The notes below the pieces were generated by a model that ran no database searches, was not told the origin of the DNA, and saw nothing but the letters and a program-made list of their open reading frames with translations. The translations under genes were made by a program, and so were the position numbers. 64,000 bases of DNA from contig CM022669.1 of the NCBI GenBank assembly GCA_012295275.1, positions 16,370,172 through 16,434,171 of the forward strand, read 5' to 3'. Shown here piece by piece: positions 48,587 to 62,931 of the stretch; position 1 is the first letter of the stretch, and each line of letters begins with the position of its first letter. This DNA is from Chrysomallon squamiferum (Eukaryota; Mollusca; Gastropoda; Neomphalida; Peltospiridae).

Positions 48587-50616
48587 GCAATAACAATAGC
48601 AATAACAATTGTCATTGTGACAGATGTATCTTCGCAATATTACTGATTTTGACATACTTACTAATAAAGCGTTGATGTTAATTTAAAATTTTAACACAAA
48701 CTTTAGCTATCTCAACATTCTCACCTGTAAGCTCTGGGAACTCCAAATTTTGTCTTGTGTTTGTCGTTGTGGATGATGTGATACCTCGGATTATCAAAGT
48801 TAAACTTGTAGGCTGCTTGCACTTCTGATTCCTTGAGATTTCGCCTGAAGAAAATCTGCGAGTACGTGTCACCAGGAATTCCAGAATTCGGTTCGTTGCT
48901 CACGCTTTCTGTATCGATGTCCAGCGTCTCGTATCTGTTCTTTGTGCCAAGAATATCGACATCAGCTTTCCAGTGGAAGAGGTGATGGTGAATGTTCCCA
49001 ACAATGTTGTTGTGCAACTGGAAGCCGTAGTGACTTTTCCTGTCGTTGTATATCGTAGTGTAGATGTAGCCAGTGGAGAGAGTGCGGACCTCCAAGGCAC
49101 CACTCTCATGGAAGACGAAATCCACGACGTAGTCGTAGTTCACTATTGTCAGGATTGTTCTCAGGATGAGTACAATGTCGGACAGACCAGAATAAAACCC
49201 TCCTTCGCCCTCAGAGTATGAAAGATGTCTTCTCAGTGGGACTCCAGTGTCCTGTTCAAATATGCAAATGGACTTATCCAGGATGATGGGATCCTTTGAT
49301 ATTTCACCAACGTACGTTGTTTTGATGAAAGTAGCAGATTCTGGACAGTCCGCGCCCGGAACCAGCGCCTGCGCATGCGTTCCTATTAAAGCTCCACTGT
49401 CGACAAATTCCGGCTGTCTCGGAGTGGAGCTGTATCCGGAATAATAAACAGCTATTTCTTGAAGGCTGATCTCGTACGCGATCCTTTCTCCTGCAAAACG
49501 AATATCAAATAACTGAGGGCCCGTCAAAGTGGAGAGTCTAAAATCGAAACTCCACTGAAGATACTCCACGTGTCGGTGTTTAATGCTGTAGCGCTTTCCA
49601 TCTGGTTCAACAGATTTGGGCGGCCTCTGAGGTTTGTCTGGAACGGGTTTCCCTCTTCTGTTTAGTGTCGAAAACAGGTTTTCACTGTACGAAGGGTATT
49701 TTACACTTGATTTCTTTACTGACGTAGAATTGTAACCAGTTATTAATTCTTTGAGAGAAGGATATTCTTTACCTCCGTAAACGATCTTCTCGAAAAAATA
49801 TTTTGACGGATCTGAGCTGTCTGTATTGACCAGGACTGAAAAGCCCACTGGATGAAGACTGTAGTATTCCACCTGCTGCATAGCCTCCAGCCATATCTTT
49901 CTAACATTACTCTTGAGAATAGCTGTCGATATAGGAGATGGATAAAAAACCAAACATTTATCTTCGCAGTTAGTGAAACTAGCACCATAACTTTCTTTAA
50001 GAATGAATCCAATTTGTTTGTCCAGAGGAATTAAGATGTAATCATTATAAGCACTGTATTCCACACCACCGAGGGGCCTGTGTGCGTAGGGTACGGGGTT
50101 TTTGCGGTACTTTGAAACAAGCAGTTTATGATAAGTTGGCTTGGGGAGAGGACCGACGACATATTCCTCCACAACCGCAGGATTCTGGTCGCCACGAAAA
50201 ATCACGAGTCTCGCTCGACGGTCCGGTTTCTTGCCTTTGTTGTCAAGGTAACTTAGAACGTCTGACTTCTTCGGAGGAAAGTAATCGTACGTGTATATGT
50301 AGCTGGAATTCACTCTAGCTTTTTCCGGCGTTTCCAGTCTAGGATCTGCCACGCTGTATATGTATTCCTGAATGCCTTTGATTTCCGAAGCAGTCAGGTC
50401 GTCGAAGACGCTCGGATCTTCAGACTCCGTGAGATCTATCACAGAGTTACCTCCCCCGCAAGGTTTCGCTGTCGTCCTTTTGATTATGCTGTCCTTGAAG
50501 ATTGTAACAGCTGCTATGGTAACAATTAATCCAAACGAAAGAAAGGCCAAAAAGATTGTTGCACAGCGCCATCTGCCGATGCTTCGGCGATATTTTTCGT
50601 GGATGGTTTCAGTCAT
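47661..50616 (-). CDS. Copper amine oxidase B (membrane primary amine oxidase, AOC3-like)
   Basis: Exons 48725-50616, 48203-48410 and 47661-47984 encode 807 residues. Start: ATG at 50616, 7 bases after a splice acceptor (CGTCTAG, exon start 50623); upstream in-frame ATGs are intronic. Topology is type II with one membrane segment (about residues 18-41). Catalytic set: topaquinone precursor Tyr494 in NYDY, base Asp406 (FVDS), copper ligands His543, His545 (IHHHLF) and His712 (IYHIPHTEDLP), and Cys pair ADCPESATF / ICIFEQDTG. Exons 2 and 3 are 208 and 324 nt with the same phases as gene A, showing common descent. A run of five Lys (about 47805-47819) replaces an acidic loop of gene A with no length change. 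The enzyme presumably oxidises primary amines extracellularly; substrate unknown. Confidence 0.93.
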
Positions 50617-50623
50617 TGTCTTC

Positions 50624-52485
<1,862 letters not shown>

Positions 52486-52640
52486 CTGTTTCAAACTGTA
52501 CGGTTCAGTGAATAACCCTACTTGAGCCGCACGCAGTCTCGTTGTGTTTGTTGCACTGCAAGTTCTTACCCGGTCATCTAGGTTTACACCGAGAGAGAAA
52601 TTTAGTGTGTGTGTTTAACAGCTGATTGGCCAAGCTGGTC
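52486..52640 (-). promoter_or_regulatory. Probable 5' UTR exon and promoter of amine oxidase B
   Basis: The minus strand reads GAAACAG|GTATGT at 52486/52485, a good donor that can pair with the acceptor at 50624. The region is GC-richer and free of microsatellites. A CCAAT box on the minus strand (ATTGG at 52625-52629) lies about 140 bases upstream of the donor. The transcription start is not visible. Confidence 0.4.
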
Positions 52641-52997
52641 AAGAGCTGTACGGGTTTGTTTGTTCGGCGGATACCCCTTGACCCGTTCAAGATAAAGAAA
52701 AGACGAAGTGCTATTTTGTAAACGTTACTAATAGAAAGACGTCGCAAACGGATACTTTTAGTTAATATGGGTTTGAAGCAATTTCGAGTAGTGTCGGTGA
52801 ACTTTTTTTTTTTTATATTATTCCCGTTCACGAAACTGTTCCTATTGAACACTGTTTGTTTTATTTATTTATTTAGCACTTATTTAATTTAATTTAATTT
52901 AATTAATTAATTAATTAAATTTTTTAAATTATTTTTAAAAATATTTTTATTTATCATATTATTTATTTTATTTTATTTTATTTATTTATTTGACTTT

Positions 52998-53028
<31 letters not shown>

Positions 53029-53217
53029 TATTTGTTTATTATCTGTTTGTTTGTCTGCACTTGTCTGCATATGATTCACTGAACTTGGCAGGCAAACTAT
53101 GTCGTTTAAAACAATCTTGAGATGTCATATTTGAAATCATTTTAAACAGTTTACTTTGGAATGGCGACACTCTTCCCTAAATGATATATTATGTAAATCT
53201 CGTTTGTATATTCATAT

Positions 53218-53292
53218 ACATACATACATACATACATACATACATACATACATACATACATACATACATACATACATACATACATACATACA
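53218..53292. repeat. (TACA)n tetranucleotide microsatellite
   Basis: About 18 uninterrupted TACA copies in spacer DNA. Confidence 0.95.
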
Positions 53293-53355
53293 AATACAAA
53301 TACAAAAGTAATTTTAAAGAGCTATTACTGATATATTTTCTATTCCTGTTATAAC

Positions 53356-53394
<39 letters not shown>

Positions 53395-54469
53395 ACTCTT
53401 GAATTTTCATAAAGAAGTTTTATTGGCTTATGTAGGAGACACAAGGAAACAAAATGACTGCTTGTATTTTAAAGGTATACGATAATTCATTTTCCAATTT
53501 ATTTATTTATTTATTTATTTATTTATTATTATTATTTTATCGAATGAGAGACAACACCTCAAAATCATTCCGTATTTCATAATTATGAAATTATTAATTT
53601 AAAAAAAATTAAGTTCCAAAAATAAACAAAACAGACTGAGTCGACGTAAATACTTTAAAACTGACGTACCGACAGAAGTTACTTCCCTTCGAAGAATTTT
53701 ATTTTCCTCCACAGATTTATTTATGATTTTATTCACTAAATTTTATTTATTTGATAAATATTTTATATCTCTCGCAGAACAGAATATATATTTTACAAAT
53801 TTTATGACTTCTTTTATTACGAATTAAAAACGCTTTTAAAATATTATCATTAAATCTTTAAACTTTATCTACTATAACAACGTAATATGCACATCATTCA
53901 GGATGGTATGAATCGTTTATGAATAAGGATTATTTTTAGCTTGTTCTCAAACAGAAAAAAACCCAAATCAAAATAGTTCTGTTATGATTAAATTTTTCTT
54001 CTTTTATGTGTAATGCTTAAAACATATTTTGATATAAAACATATTTACATGTCACTAAACTGATGTCGAGATATTCCAGTTTTGCTAGCTAAAGTCTGAC
54101 GTTATGAATTCATTATAATGACAGTTATAACTGTCACATTGTTCAAACTGACGTTTATTCGTTTCTTTTTGTTAATATTAAGTCCCTCATTTCTGCCCAT
54201 TTCAAGGCTGTTTCTCGCGTCACTTACGCTGACGTAACTCGATAGTAACGCAGTTAGATGAGAAATCTAAATCGACATATGTCATGGGCAGGTTCAGTTT
54301 CGTTTCATAATTCATCGAGTATTTGCTTACGTCACTGCTGGTAACAGATGTTTATTTAATTTGTTTCTCCACTAAAACAAAAACTATGTACTTGTTTTGT
54401 CTCAGTATCGTTATTGTTGTTGTTGTTGTTGTTGTTGTTACCATTATTATTATTATTATTATGTTATTA

Positions 54470-54502
<33 letters not shown>

Positions 54503-56001
54503 TGTTGTTGTTGTTGTTCTTCTTCTTCTTCTTCATATCATCACCATCATCATCATCATCATTATCGCCATTATCATTTTCATTACAAGAACATCGCTAC
54601 CAGTACCATCAATATATTTCCATGTGTCAAGTATTAGAAAAAGAATAACTGATTACGAGGAAAAAATTGTTTTTCTGTGACAAGCGTTATGGCCCTTTTG
54701 TTTCTAATACTGACATTGTCTTTACTTCTTCCGTTTGTTTTCTTCCTGTGAATCACATCAATAAACCTTTTTCTTTTTCAATTATATACTTGCAGGCTTC
54801 CCGAAAATATACAGAAGAAAAGAGATTTTCTAAACGACAAAAAGCTTGATTAAAGGTACTACTTTATGACCGTCTTTTTTTTTTCTTCTTCTTTTTCATA
54901 CTGACACAATTAAACACAGAAAGAAAATGAAAAAAAAAAAAAAAAAAAAAAAACCCCACTAATTCTTTTTAGAACGGATTTTACCAGTAAAAAAACTAAA
55001 TCTTTACTTTGATAAATGTTTGGAGACAGAGCGGAGATCAACATGAATGAAGAACAACAAAAAGCTTTTAAGAAAAATCGAATATCATTAATCCGATTTT
55101 CTTTTCGTCTTTTGTTTAAGAAATCACCGATCGGTAATCATAAAAGATCTTTGCGTGATGCGTAGACTGTTTTAATTACCGGCTGTGAACATTTGCAAAA
55201 CATTATTAAGAAACGCAGACAGCTGTTTGAGAGATTCTTTTCTTCAACAGCATATTGAGGTAATAAACCATTTTATAAATTAAAACGAAGAAAAAAAATA
55301 CGAAAGTAAATACGAAAAATAAACGAAAACGGAATAAAGGTTCTCGTCTTAAGAGAATAAATACTAACGTTTATCGCCTTGAGGTTAGAAGATTTTAATA
55401 CGGAATTTTTATTTTTTATTTTTTTTTTTTTTAATTTGGTTGCATTAATGTTATTAGAACAATAATAAAATAAATGAATAAGAACGAAAATACTAATTAA
55501 ATTATCAGAAATTGAAATAAAAAAGATTAATATGTTTCTGGGAATTTTCGTTTTTGTTACATTACCGTTTGTATCAGAATTTTGTGAATGTGGATCATCA
55601 GATGTACGAGACGTTATTATTATTATTATTATTTTTATTATAAAATTGTTTATTTGAACTGTCAGAAATAAATGAGAGACAAATTTCTAATTTAAAATCT
55701 TAGTGAAATTGATGAACCACATATTGCGCAATACTTCTAACGTGAGACGACGCTGAAATGGTTCCGCTGAATGAAACGTCTATTTCTGATTTACTCTCAT
55801 TGTCAGATTCTCTTTGATCTCTTACCGATTCTGCCGATCCATCTCTGAATTCAAAAATGATTATTAGATTTTAAAAGAAGAATTATTTTCGTCTTGGTTA
55901 TTAATTAACCTCAGAAGATATTTATATAATTTAATATTTTTATGGCGTTTATGAAATTATTTGTACTTTGGTCTGGCTTTGACTCTCTCTCTCTTTCTCA
56001 T

Positions 56002-56065
<64 letters not shown>

Positions 56066-56402
56066 CTCCCTCCCTCCCTCATCCCTCCTCTCTCTCTCTC
56101 TTTTGATTATTACAAAAAAACTGTGTAAAAACTTTGTTTTAGAAATATTTTTCAAAATAAATCTGCCTGTAATGCTATGTTATATGATAAAAAATATTTT
56201 CTTCAAGATGCTTGTCTAGTCCGTACCTATGTATGAAATATAAATCTGAATATTTAATACAAAATTTGTACTATAATGACGGAAATTAAAAGATCTAATT
56301 GAAACCAGTATAAAAATACCTAAAAATAGATAGAAAAGAAATGTGAAAATCCCAGTCCAGAAATGATAAAAAAGATAGAAAAAAAGTTGTCCCTTTATCT
56401 AA

Positions 56403-56450
<48 letters not shown>

Positions 56451-56454
<4 letters not shown>

Positions 56455-56486
56455 CACTGAATAGGAAATTTCCTATTCAGTGTTAT
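56451..56486. repeat. Perfect 36-bp palindrome next to (TA)n
   Basis: Arms 56451-56468 (ATAACACTGAATAGGAAA) and 56469-56486 are exact reverse complements with no spacer. It directly abuts a (TA)n run (about 56405-56452). The arms are of mixed composition, so chance is unlikely. Confidence 0.95.
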
Positions 56487-56796
56487 GTATTTTATTGTAA
56501 AGTTATCCAAAAATACGTTGACGATAACAATTACCTTTATAATGATTAATAGTTAAATCCCATTCAAAAAAGAATATTTAATAGGCACAGTCTTTCAAAG
56601 ATATGTAAACATCGTGAAATATTTACCTAACATATAGTCTTAACAACTGCCACGGAAGATTTCAATGCTTTACCGTTAACAATGAATGACGTCAACAATA
56701 CAGTGACTTCATAATAGCGTTTCTTTCTGAAACGTTTTTCTGTGAGCATTTTAAAAGAAGGAATTGTGAAGTTAATGAATTTATTTATTTAAATAT

Positions 56797-56932
56797 TATA
56801 TTATATTATATTATATTATATTTATAATATTATATTATATTATATTATATTATTAGTATATTATATTACTGTTATATTACTATTATATTATATTATATTA
56901 TATTATATTATATTATATTATATTATATAATT
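56797..56932. repeat. (ATATT)n array
   Basis: Pentanucleotide TATAT/TATTA array with one inversion-like point near 56820, where the repeat register mirrors itself. Confidence 0.85.
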
Positions 56933-57086
56933 TCTCAGATTAGCCCCTTGATAATCGTTTGATTTAAAAAAGGAAATCTTGTTGATCGATTGTACCCCGC
57001 AGCTCCTAAAAACCTTTATAATGCTAAAAGATCACTCCTGTTATTAAAGTTCTGTAGTTATACAAATGAAGTTGTATTTTAACTAA

Positions 57087-57090
<4 letters not shown>

Positions 57091-57164
<74 letters not shown>
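57091..57164. repeat. (CT)n microsatellite
   Basis: Uninterrupted CT dinucleotide run in spacer, followed by a short TG-rich tail. Confidence 0.97.
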
Positions 57165-57167
<3 letters not shown>

Positions 57168-57619
57168 GTGTGTGTTTGTGTTTATAATTAAATCCCTGAC
57201 TGTAATATCAAATTTCGTAACACTAACTTAATTTACTATATGAAATTAATTTAATTCAGTTTATTTATTAGATCTAAATATCATACACATCAAGACTAGC
57301 AATTACTGCAGAAAGTGAGGCCACTGTGATCTGGACACTGACTTAACAGGAATCTATTTTTAACTAACAAAACTGCACTGTCATTAGAAATCTTTCGAGA
57401 TACTTCTAAAATTAGCTGGAACGCAAAAGTTACAATAAAATATCTTCACAGAAATAATTCCTCTTTGTAGAAGTGCATTTCAAAGAAAGCTTTTGATTAT
57501 AAAAATGTGTAACAGTCACGGGAAAAAAAAAAGAGGTAATTTTCAATTAATGTGAACATCAAAACTGTAAAATTTAAGATTTTTTTTTATATATATTTTG
57601 TTTTTACAAATATAAACTG

Positions 57620-60285
57620 AAGTAAAGGAAAGGAAAGGAAAGTACAGTTCAGTACAGTAAAGTAAAGTGCAGTGAAGTAAAGTGAAGTAAATAAAGTATA
57701 GTAGAATAAAGCAAAGTAAAGTAATGTAGGGTAAAATAAAGTAAAGTAAAGTAAGGTTAAGTAAATTAAAGTAAAGTAAAGTAAAAGTAAGGTAAAAATA
57801 AAGTAATGTAAATTAAAAGTAAAAGTAAAGGCAAAGTAAAAGTGTAGTAAAGTGAAGTGTGTAGTAAAAATAAAAGTAAAAATAAAAGTAAAAGTAAAGT
57901 AAAATAAAATTAAAAGTAAAAAATAAAAAGTAAAAGTAAAAGTAAAAGTAAAGTAAAGTAAAAGTAAAAGTAAAAGTAATGTAAAGAAAAAGTAAAATAA
58001 ACTAAGATAAAATGTAAAAAGTAAAATAAAAAAAAAGTAAAAGTAAAGCAAAGTGGAAAATAAAAAAGTAAAAAGTAAAATAAAAGTAAAATAAAATAAA
58101 ATAAAAAATAAAGTAAAAAAAGTAAAATAAAAATAAGATAAAAATTAAAAAAGTAAAATAAAAAGTAAAAAAAAGATAAAGTAAAAATAAAATAAAGTAA
58201 AAAAAAGTAAAATTAAAAAATTAAAGTAAAAGTAAAGTAAAAAATAAAAAATAAAAATAAAAGTAAAAAAAATAAAAAAAAAAAGGTAAAAATAAAAATA
58301 AAGGTAAAAGTAAAGTAAAAAAAAAAAAATTAAAATAAAGTAAAATAAAAATAAAATAAAAGGTAAAAAAATAAAAGTAAAATAAAATAAAAATAAAATA
58401 AAATAAAAAGTAAAAGTTAAAATAAAAATAAAAGTAAAAAATAAAATAAAAGGTAAAATAAAAAATAATAAAAGTAAATTAAAAAGTAAAGTAAAAACAA
58501 AAGTAAAAGGTAAAAATAAAGGATAAAAGGGTAAAATTAAAAAAAAGGTAAAAAATAAAAAAAAAGTAAAAATAAAAAAAAAAAAAAAGTAAAAAAAAAG
58601 TAAAATAAATAAAAAAATAAAGGTAAAAAAGTAAAAGTAAAAAAAAGTAAAAAAAAAAGTAAAGATATTAAAATAAAAGTAAAATAAAAAAAAATTAAAA
58701 GTAAAAGTAAAAGTAAAGTAAAGGTAAAGATAAAAAAAGTAAAGTAAAAAATAAAATAAAAGAGTAAAATAAAGGTAAAAGTAAAGATTAAAAAATAAAA
58801 GTAAAATAAAGTAAAGATTAAAAAGATAAAATTAAAGTAAAAATAAAAAAAGTAAAAGTAAAATAAAAATAAAATTAAAAGTAAAATAAAATAAAAAATA
58901 AAGATAAAAAAGATAAGGTAAAAGTAAAAAATAAAATTAAAGTAAAATAAAAAAGTAAAGGTAAAGTAAAAAAAAAAGTAAAATAAAATAAAATAAAATT
59001 AAAGGTAAAAAAAAAAGAAAAATAAAATAAAATAAAAGATAAAAGTAAAAGTAAAAGTAAAGTAAAAACAAAAATAAAGATAAAAAGATAAAAAAAATAA
59101 AAGTAAAAAAAAGTAAAATAAAAAAAATAAAGTAAAAGTAAAAAGTAAAAAAAATAAAATAAAAATAAAAATAAAAGTAAAAAGTAAAATAAGAAAAAAT
59201 AAAATAAAAATAAGATAAAAATAAAAAAAGTAAAAAGTGAAAAATTAAAGTAAAAGTAAAAGGTAAAAAATAAAAGATAAAGTAAAAGTAAAAGTAAAAA
59301 CAAAAAAAGTAAAAGTAAAAGTCAAATAAAAAAAGTAAAGTAAAAGTAAAAAAAGTAAAATAAAATAAAATAAGATAAAGATAAAATAAAAAAAAAAAAA
59401 GTAAAAACAAAGTAAGAGTAAGATAAAGGTAAAGATTAGATAAGATAATAAAATAAAAGGTAAAAGTAAAAGTAAAGTAAAAAAAAAAAGTAAGATAAAG
59501 TAAAAAGATAAAAAAGTAAAATAAAAGTAAAAGTAAAAAGTAAAAGTAAAAAAAGTAAAGATAAAGTAAGATAAAATAAGGTAAAAGTAAAGTAAAGTAA
59601 AAAATAAAAAAGTAAAAGTAAAAGTAAAATAAAAGGTAAAGTAAAAAGTAAAAGTAAAAAAGTAAAAGTAAAAAAAAAAGGTAAAAGATAAAAGTAAAGG
59701 TAAAAAGTAAAAGTAAAAAGTAAAAGCAAAGTAAGTAAAAAGATAAAGGTAAGTAAAGTAAAAAAGTAAAGTAAAGCAAAGATAAAAGTAAAGGTAAAAG
59801 TTAAAAGTAAAAGTAAAGTAAAAAAAAAAAAGTAAGGTAAAGATAAAGTAAAAGGTAAAAAAAAGTAAAAGTAAAGGTAAATCAAAGTAAAGTAAAGTAA
59901 AGATAAAAGTAAAAAATAAAGTAAAGTAAAAGTAAAAATAAAAGTAAAAGTAAAAAATAAAGGTAAAGTAAGGTAAAAGTAAAATAAAATAAAAAAAAAG
60001 TAAAAGTGAAAAAAAATAAAATAAAGTAAAAAGTTAAAAGTTAAAGTTAAAGTAAAAAAAGTAAAATAAAATAAAATAAAAATAAAAAAAAGTAAAAGTA
60101 AAGTAAAAGTAAAATAAAATTAAAATAAAAAGTAAAAGTAAAGTAAAATAAAATAAAAATAAAAAGTAAAAGTAAAAGTAAAGTAAAATAAAGTAAAAGT
60201 AAAGTAAAGTAAAATAAAGTAAAGTAAAGTAAAGTAAAGAAAAGTAAAAAAAGCAAAGTAAAGTGAAGAAAAGTAAAGAACTTAC
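57620..60285. repeat. 2.7-kb degenerate AAAGT-type array, almost free of C on the + strand
   Basis: The whole interval is built from AAAGT, AAAAGT and AAATA words with variable A-run length and no fixed higher-order unit visible. C occurs only as rare single bases, mainly near the two ends. The edges are GGAAAG- and AGTAAAG-type variants at both sides. Long Phe/Tyr/Leu frames on the minus strand are artefacts. Confidence 0.95.
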
Positions 60286-61159
60286 AATGTTTTGTATTAT
60301 ATTCACAACAGTGAGACACTATTATATTGTATTAAAACGCAATATAACATTGGTATGTTGTATAAACACACATGATGACATTACTAACGCTGTATCAAAA
60401 CTCTGTTATTTGTAACAAATAAAACCATGAATTCCCCGAAACCTCCATTAAATTACAAATTCCGGACCTCGTAATCATTTGATCTTTCTCGATAATTGTT
60501 TGTTTATTAGGATATGTCTGCTTACGTACAGACAGCTGAACCAAAAATGGCAGAAAACCGCCGTCGAAAATAGCTCCTTAACCTTTTTCCGAGACGGTGA
60601 TTTCATTATTTATTTAAAATCAATTAACTGAAACATTTTCATCCGCATGGTTCGGATGTAGAGGAATTTATACTGACCAAGCATTAAAGGCACAGTGATT
60701 AGCTTTCTGTCATCAGCTGTCAAGATGTTTGGTGTTTCAGATACGAAATTTTCAAAAAAAAAAAAAAAAAAAAAAAAAAAATTATCGTCAGATCTTTTGT
60801 AAAAATTTCGTGCAGTAAGGAAGGTTCATATTTTTTAACATTTTTTAAAATTATTATTATTATTATTTTTTTTTTTTGTCATCCTTTAACACTACAAATG
60901 AAGAGGTAACTGCTCACAAACAGCTTACAACGAAGTAATTATCCTCTGAGCCTAGTGTGTTATTAAAATCAATTAGTTAAGACCCGGTCATCTTAAAACT
61001 TTGCTTGCGATTTTGCTGTTAGCTAATTCTATACCGTATTTCAAAATCCTAACGAGCTGGAAATTTAAAAAAAAAAATTAAAAAAAAAAAAATAAAAATA
61101 ATAATAAATAAATAAATAAATAAAATACCGTTAAATATACTTTATATATATTTATTTAG

Positions 61160-61210
<51 letters not shown>

Positions 61211-61905
61211 TTATATTGTTGTGGTTGTTGTTGTTTTTACTTCTATCGATGTGTCAATAAGCACTAATCAAAACATATACAAGGTTAAAAGAATTTAATG
61301 CCAGTTTTTTTTTTTTTTTTTTTTTTTTATCATTATAATCACTAATTGATAATGGGTATCAGATATTTCTGTTTTCCTCGCCGTCCTTACCTGATACTTC
61401 AAGCATAAGAATAAACATCAATCATCGTGTAAAAATGACTATGCTAGTACAAGAGAAATAAGTGCGATGTTTTTCTTAAGAAAACAGGTGAAAGAAAGCA
61501 GTCTGAAGCATCTGCTGTGTACAGATGTTTTCTTTAATTACGAGTGTAAGTTTATATGTAGCTGTGTCATGCTGTGTATGTGTATTGTATATGCATGCAT
61601 ATGTGTATGTATGTATGTATGTATGAATGTATGTATGTTAGTATATATATATATATATATATATATTTATGTATGTCTGTATGAATGTATGTATCTGTAA
61701 ACACATAAGTGTATTAATGTTGTTATATTATGTACGTATGAATGAATGTATATATATATAGATATGTGTGTGTTTGCGTGCGCGCATTCATGTATATATT
61801 ACATATATCTATTTATGTTTGTATGTATGTAAAAATGTGTGTGTATGTGTGCGTGTGTGGGAGTGTGAGTGTATCCTGAATGTTCAGCTGCCGATTAAAC
61901 TTTGG

Positions 61906-61959
<54 letters not shown>

Positions 61960-61975
61960 ATTATTATTATTATTT

Positions 61976-62010
<35 letters not shown>

Positions 62011-62360
62011 TTTTTTGTTCCATAGATTTCTTTCAGATTCACAACACGCAGCATATCTGGCTTCTCTTTACATTTTTTTTATTGACATTTAGCAACGAAA
62101 GTTTTTAAGAAAGAACAAAAGACAATGTAAGGTTAATTAAATCCATAGGAGCAAATCTTATCCTATATCGAAATATGATTCTCGCCTTTGGTCATGAAAG
62201 AAGTGATGTTTATAAAATCTTTTGGATAATTTCCATTCGTTTGCTCATATAGTGAGTGGTTCGTCATAACAAAAGCATGTTAATTAAGTCCATGGTGATA
62301 TTTTCTTTTAAATCTCCACATGCAATTATTCGTGTATAATGACAGAATTCTACAGCATTA
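60286..62360. other. Noncoding spacer
   Basis: A mixed-complexity stretch at about 60300-60740 shows no supported frame. It is followed by poly(A)/poly(T) runs, (TTTA)n near 61150-61212, TATG-type repeats near 61600-61700, (ATT)n(TTTA)n at about 61908-62012 and AT-rich sequence. Confidence 0.5.
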
Positions 62361-62364
62361 CTAG

Positions 62365-62795
62365 ACATATACTGTTACTGGAATCTCAGAGATCACCCTT
62401 TAGATAATACTGGAATTGAAAATATGAAATCACTATATTTATAACACTGTAAAGGACATAACACTTTTGAAGATAATATTAAAAAAAAAAAAAAAAAAAA
62501 AAACGCTTTTCAGTTCTTTGCAGATACTAAAATAATAAACACTCTAATATAATATTGAAATAAAAATCAGAAATCACAATATTTGATGCATATGTGATCA
62601 CTGTTTATAGGCCCAATGTCTAAGATTGTCTAAGATCACAGTATTAATGTTGTAGAATCACTGTAAATAGTATTGTGTTTATACACTGTTGATAGGCCTA
62701 AGGCTGCAACAGAAATCTGAGCCAGTAATATTGTAATAGAAATCTGAGATCACAACAGGAAATACTGTAACTGAAATTCATAAGATACGGGTAAT
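62365..62795. repeat. Degenerate tandem-like repeats downstream of the GPCR
   Basis: Variants of a motif near AATATTGTAATAGAAATC followed by TGAGATCACA recur at irregular spacing (about 62368, 62550, 62727, 62765), with shorter echoes such as GATCAC between them. The interval falls in the probable 3' UTR or 3' flank of the minus-strand GPCR. Confidence 0.5.
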
Positions 62796-62931
62796 ATATA
62801 TATATATATAGATAGATAGATAGATAGATAGATATAGTTATATCACATATTTCTTTCTTTTTTTTCTATACACTTTCAGATTGCTGGGTTTTAGTCTTTG
62901 CAACAATGAAGTCAAAAGCTGTCTTTAGTCG

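Larger units (their letters stand above)
52641..57600. other. Gene-poor AT-rich spacer
   Basis: Holds TTAA/TTTA low-complexity sequence near 52860-53040, (TACA)n at about 53218-53292, poly(A) near 53360-53391, GTT/ATT/TTC/ATC trinucleotides at about 54413-54570, a (CT)n cluster at about 55981-56100, (TA)n with a palindrome near 56405-56486, (ATATT)n near 56797-56932 and (CT)n at 57091-57164. No credible coding frame was found. Confidence 0.55.

Noticed and set aside
57587-60319. Long minus-strand ORFs of up to 280 residues made of Phe, Tyr and Leu
   Set aside because: Produced by the stop-poor AAAGT array, not by coding sequence.
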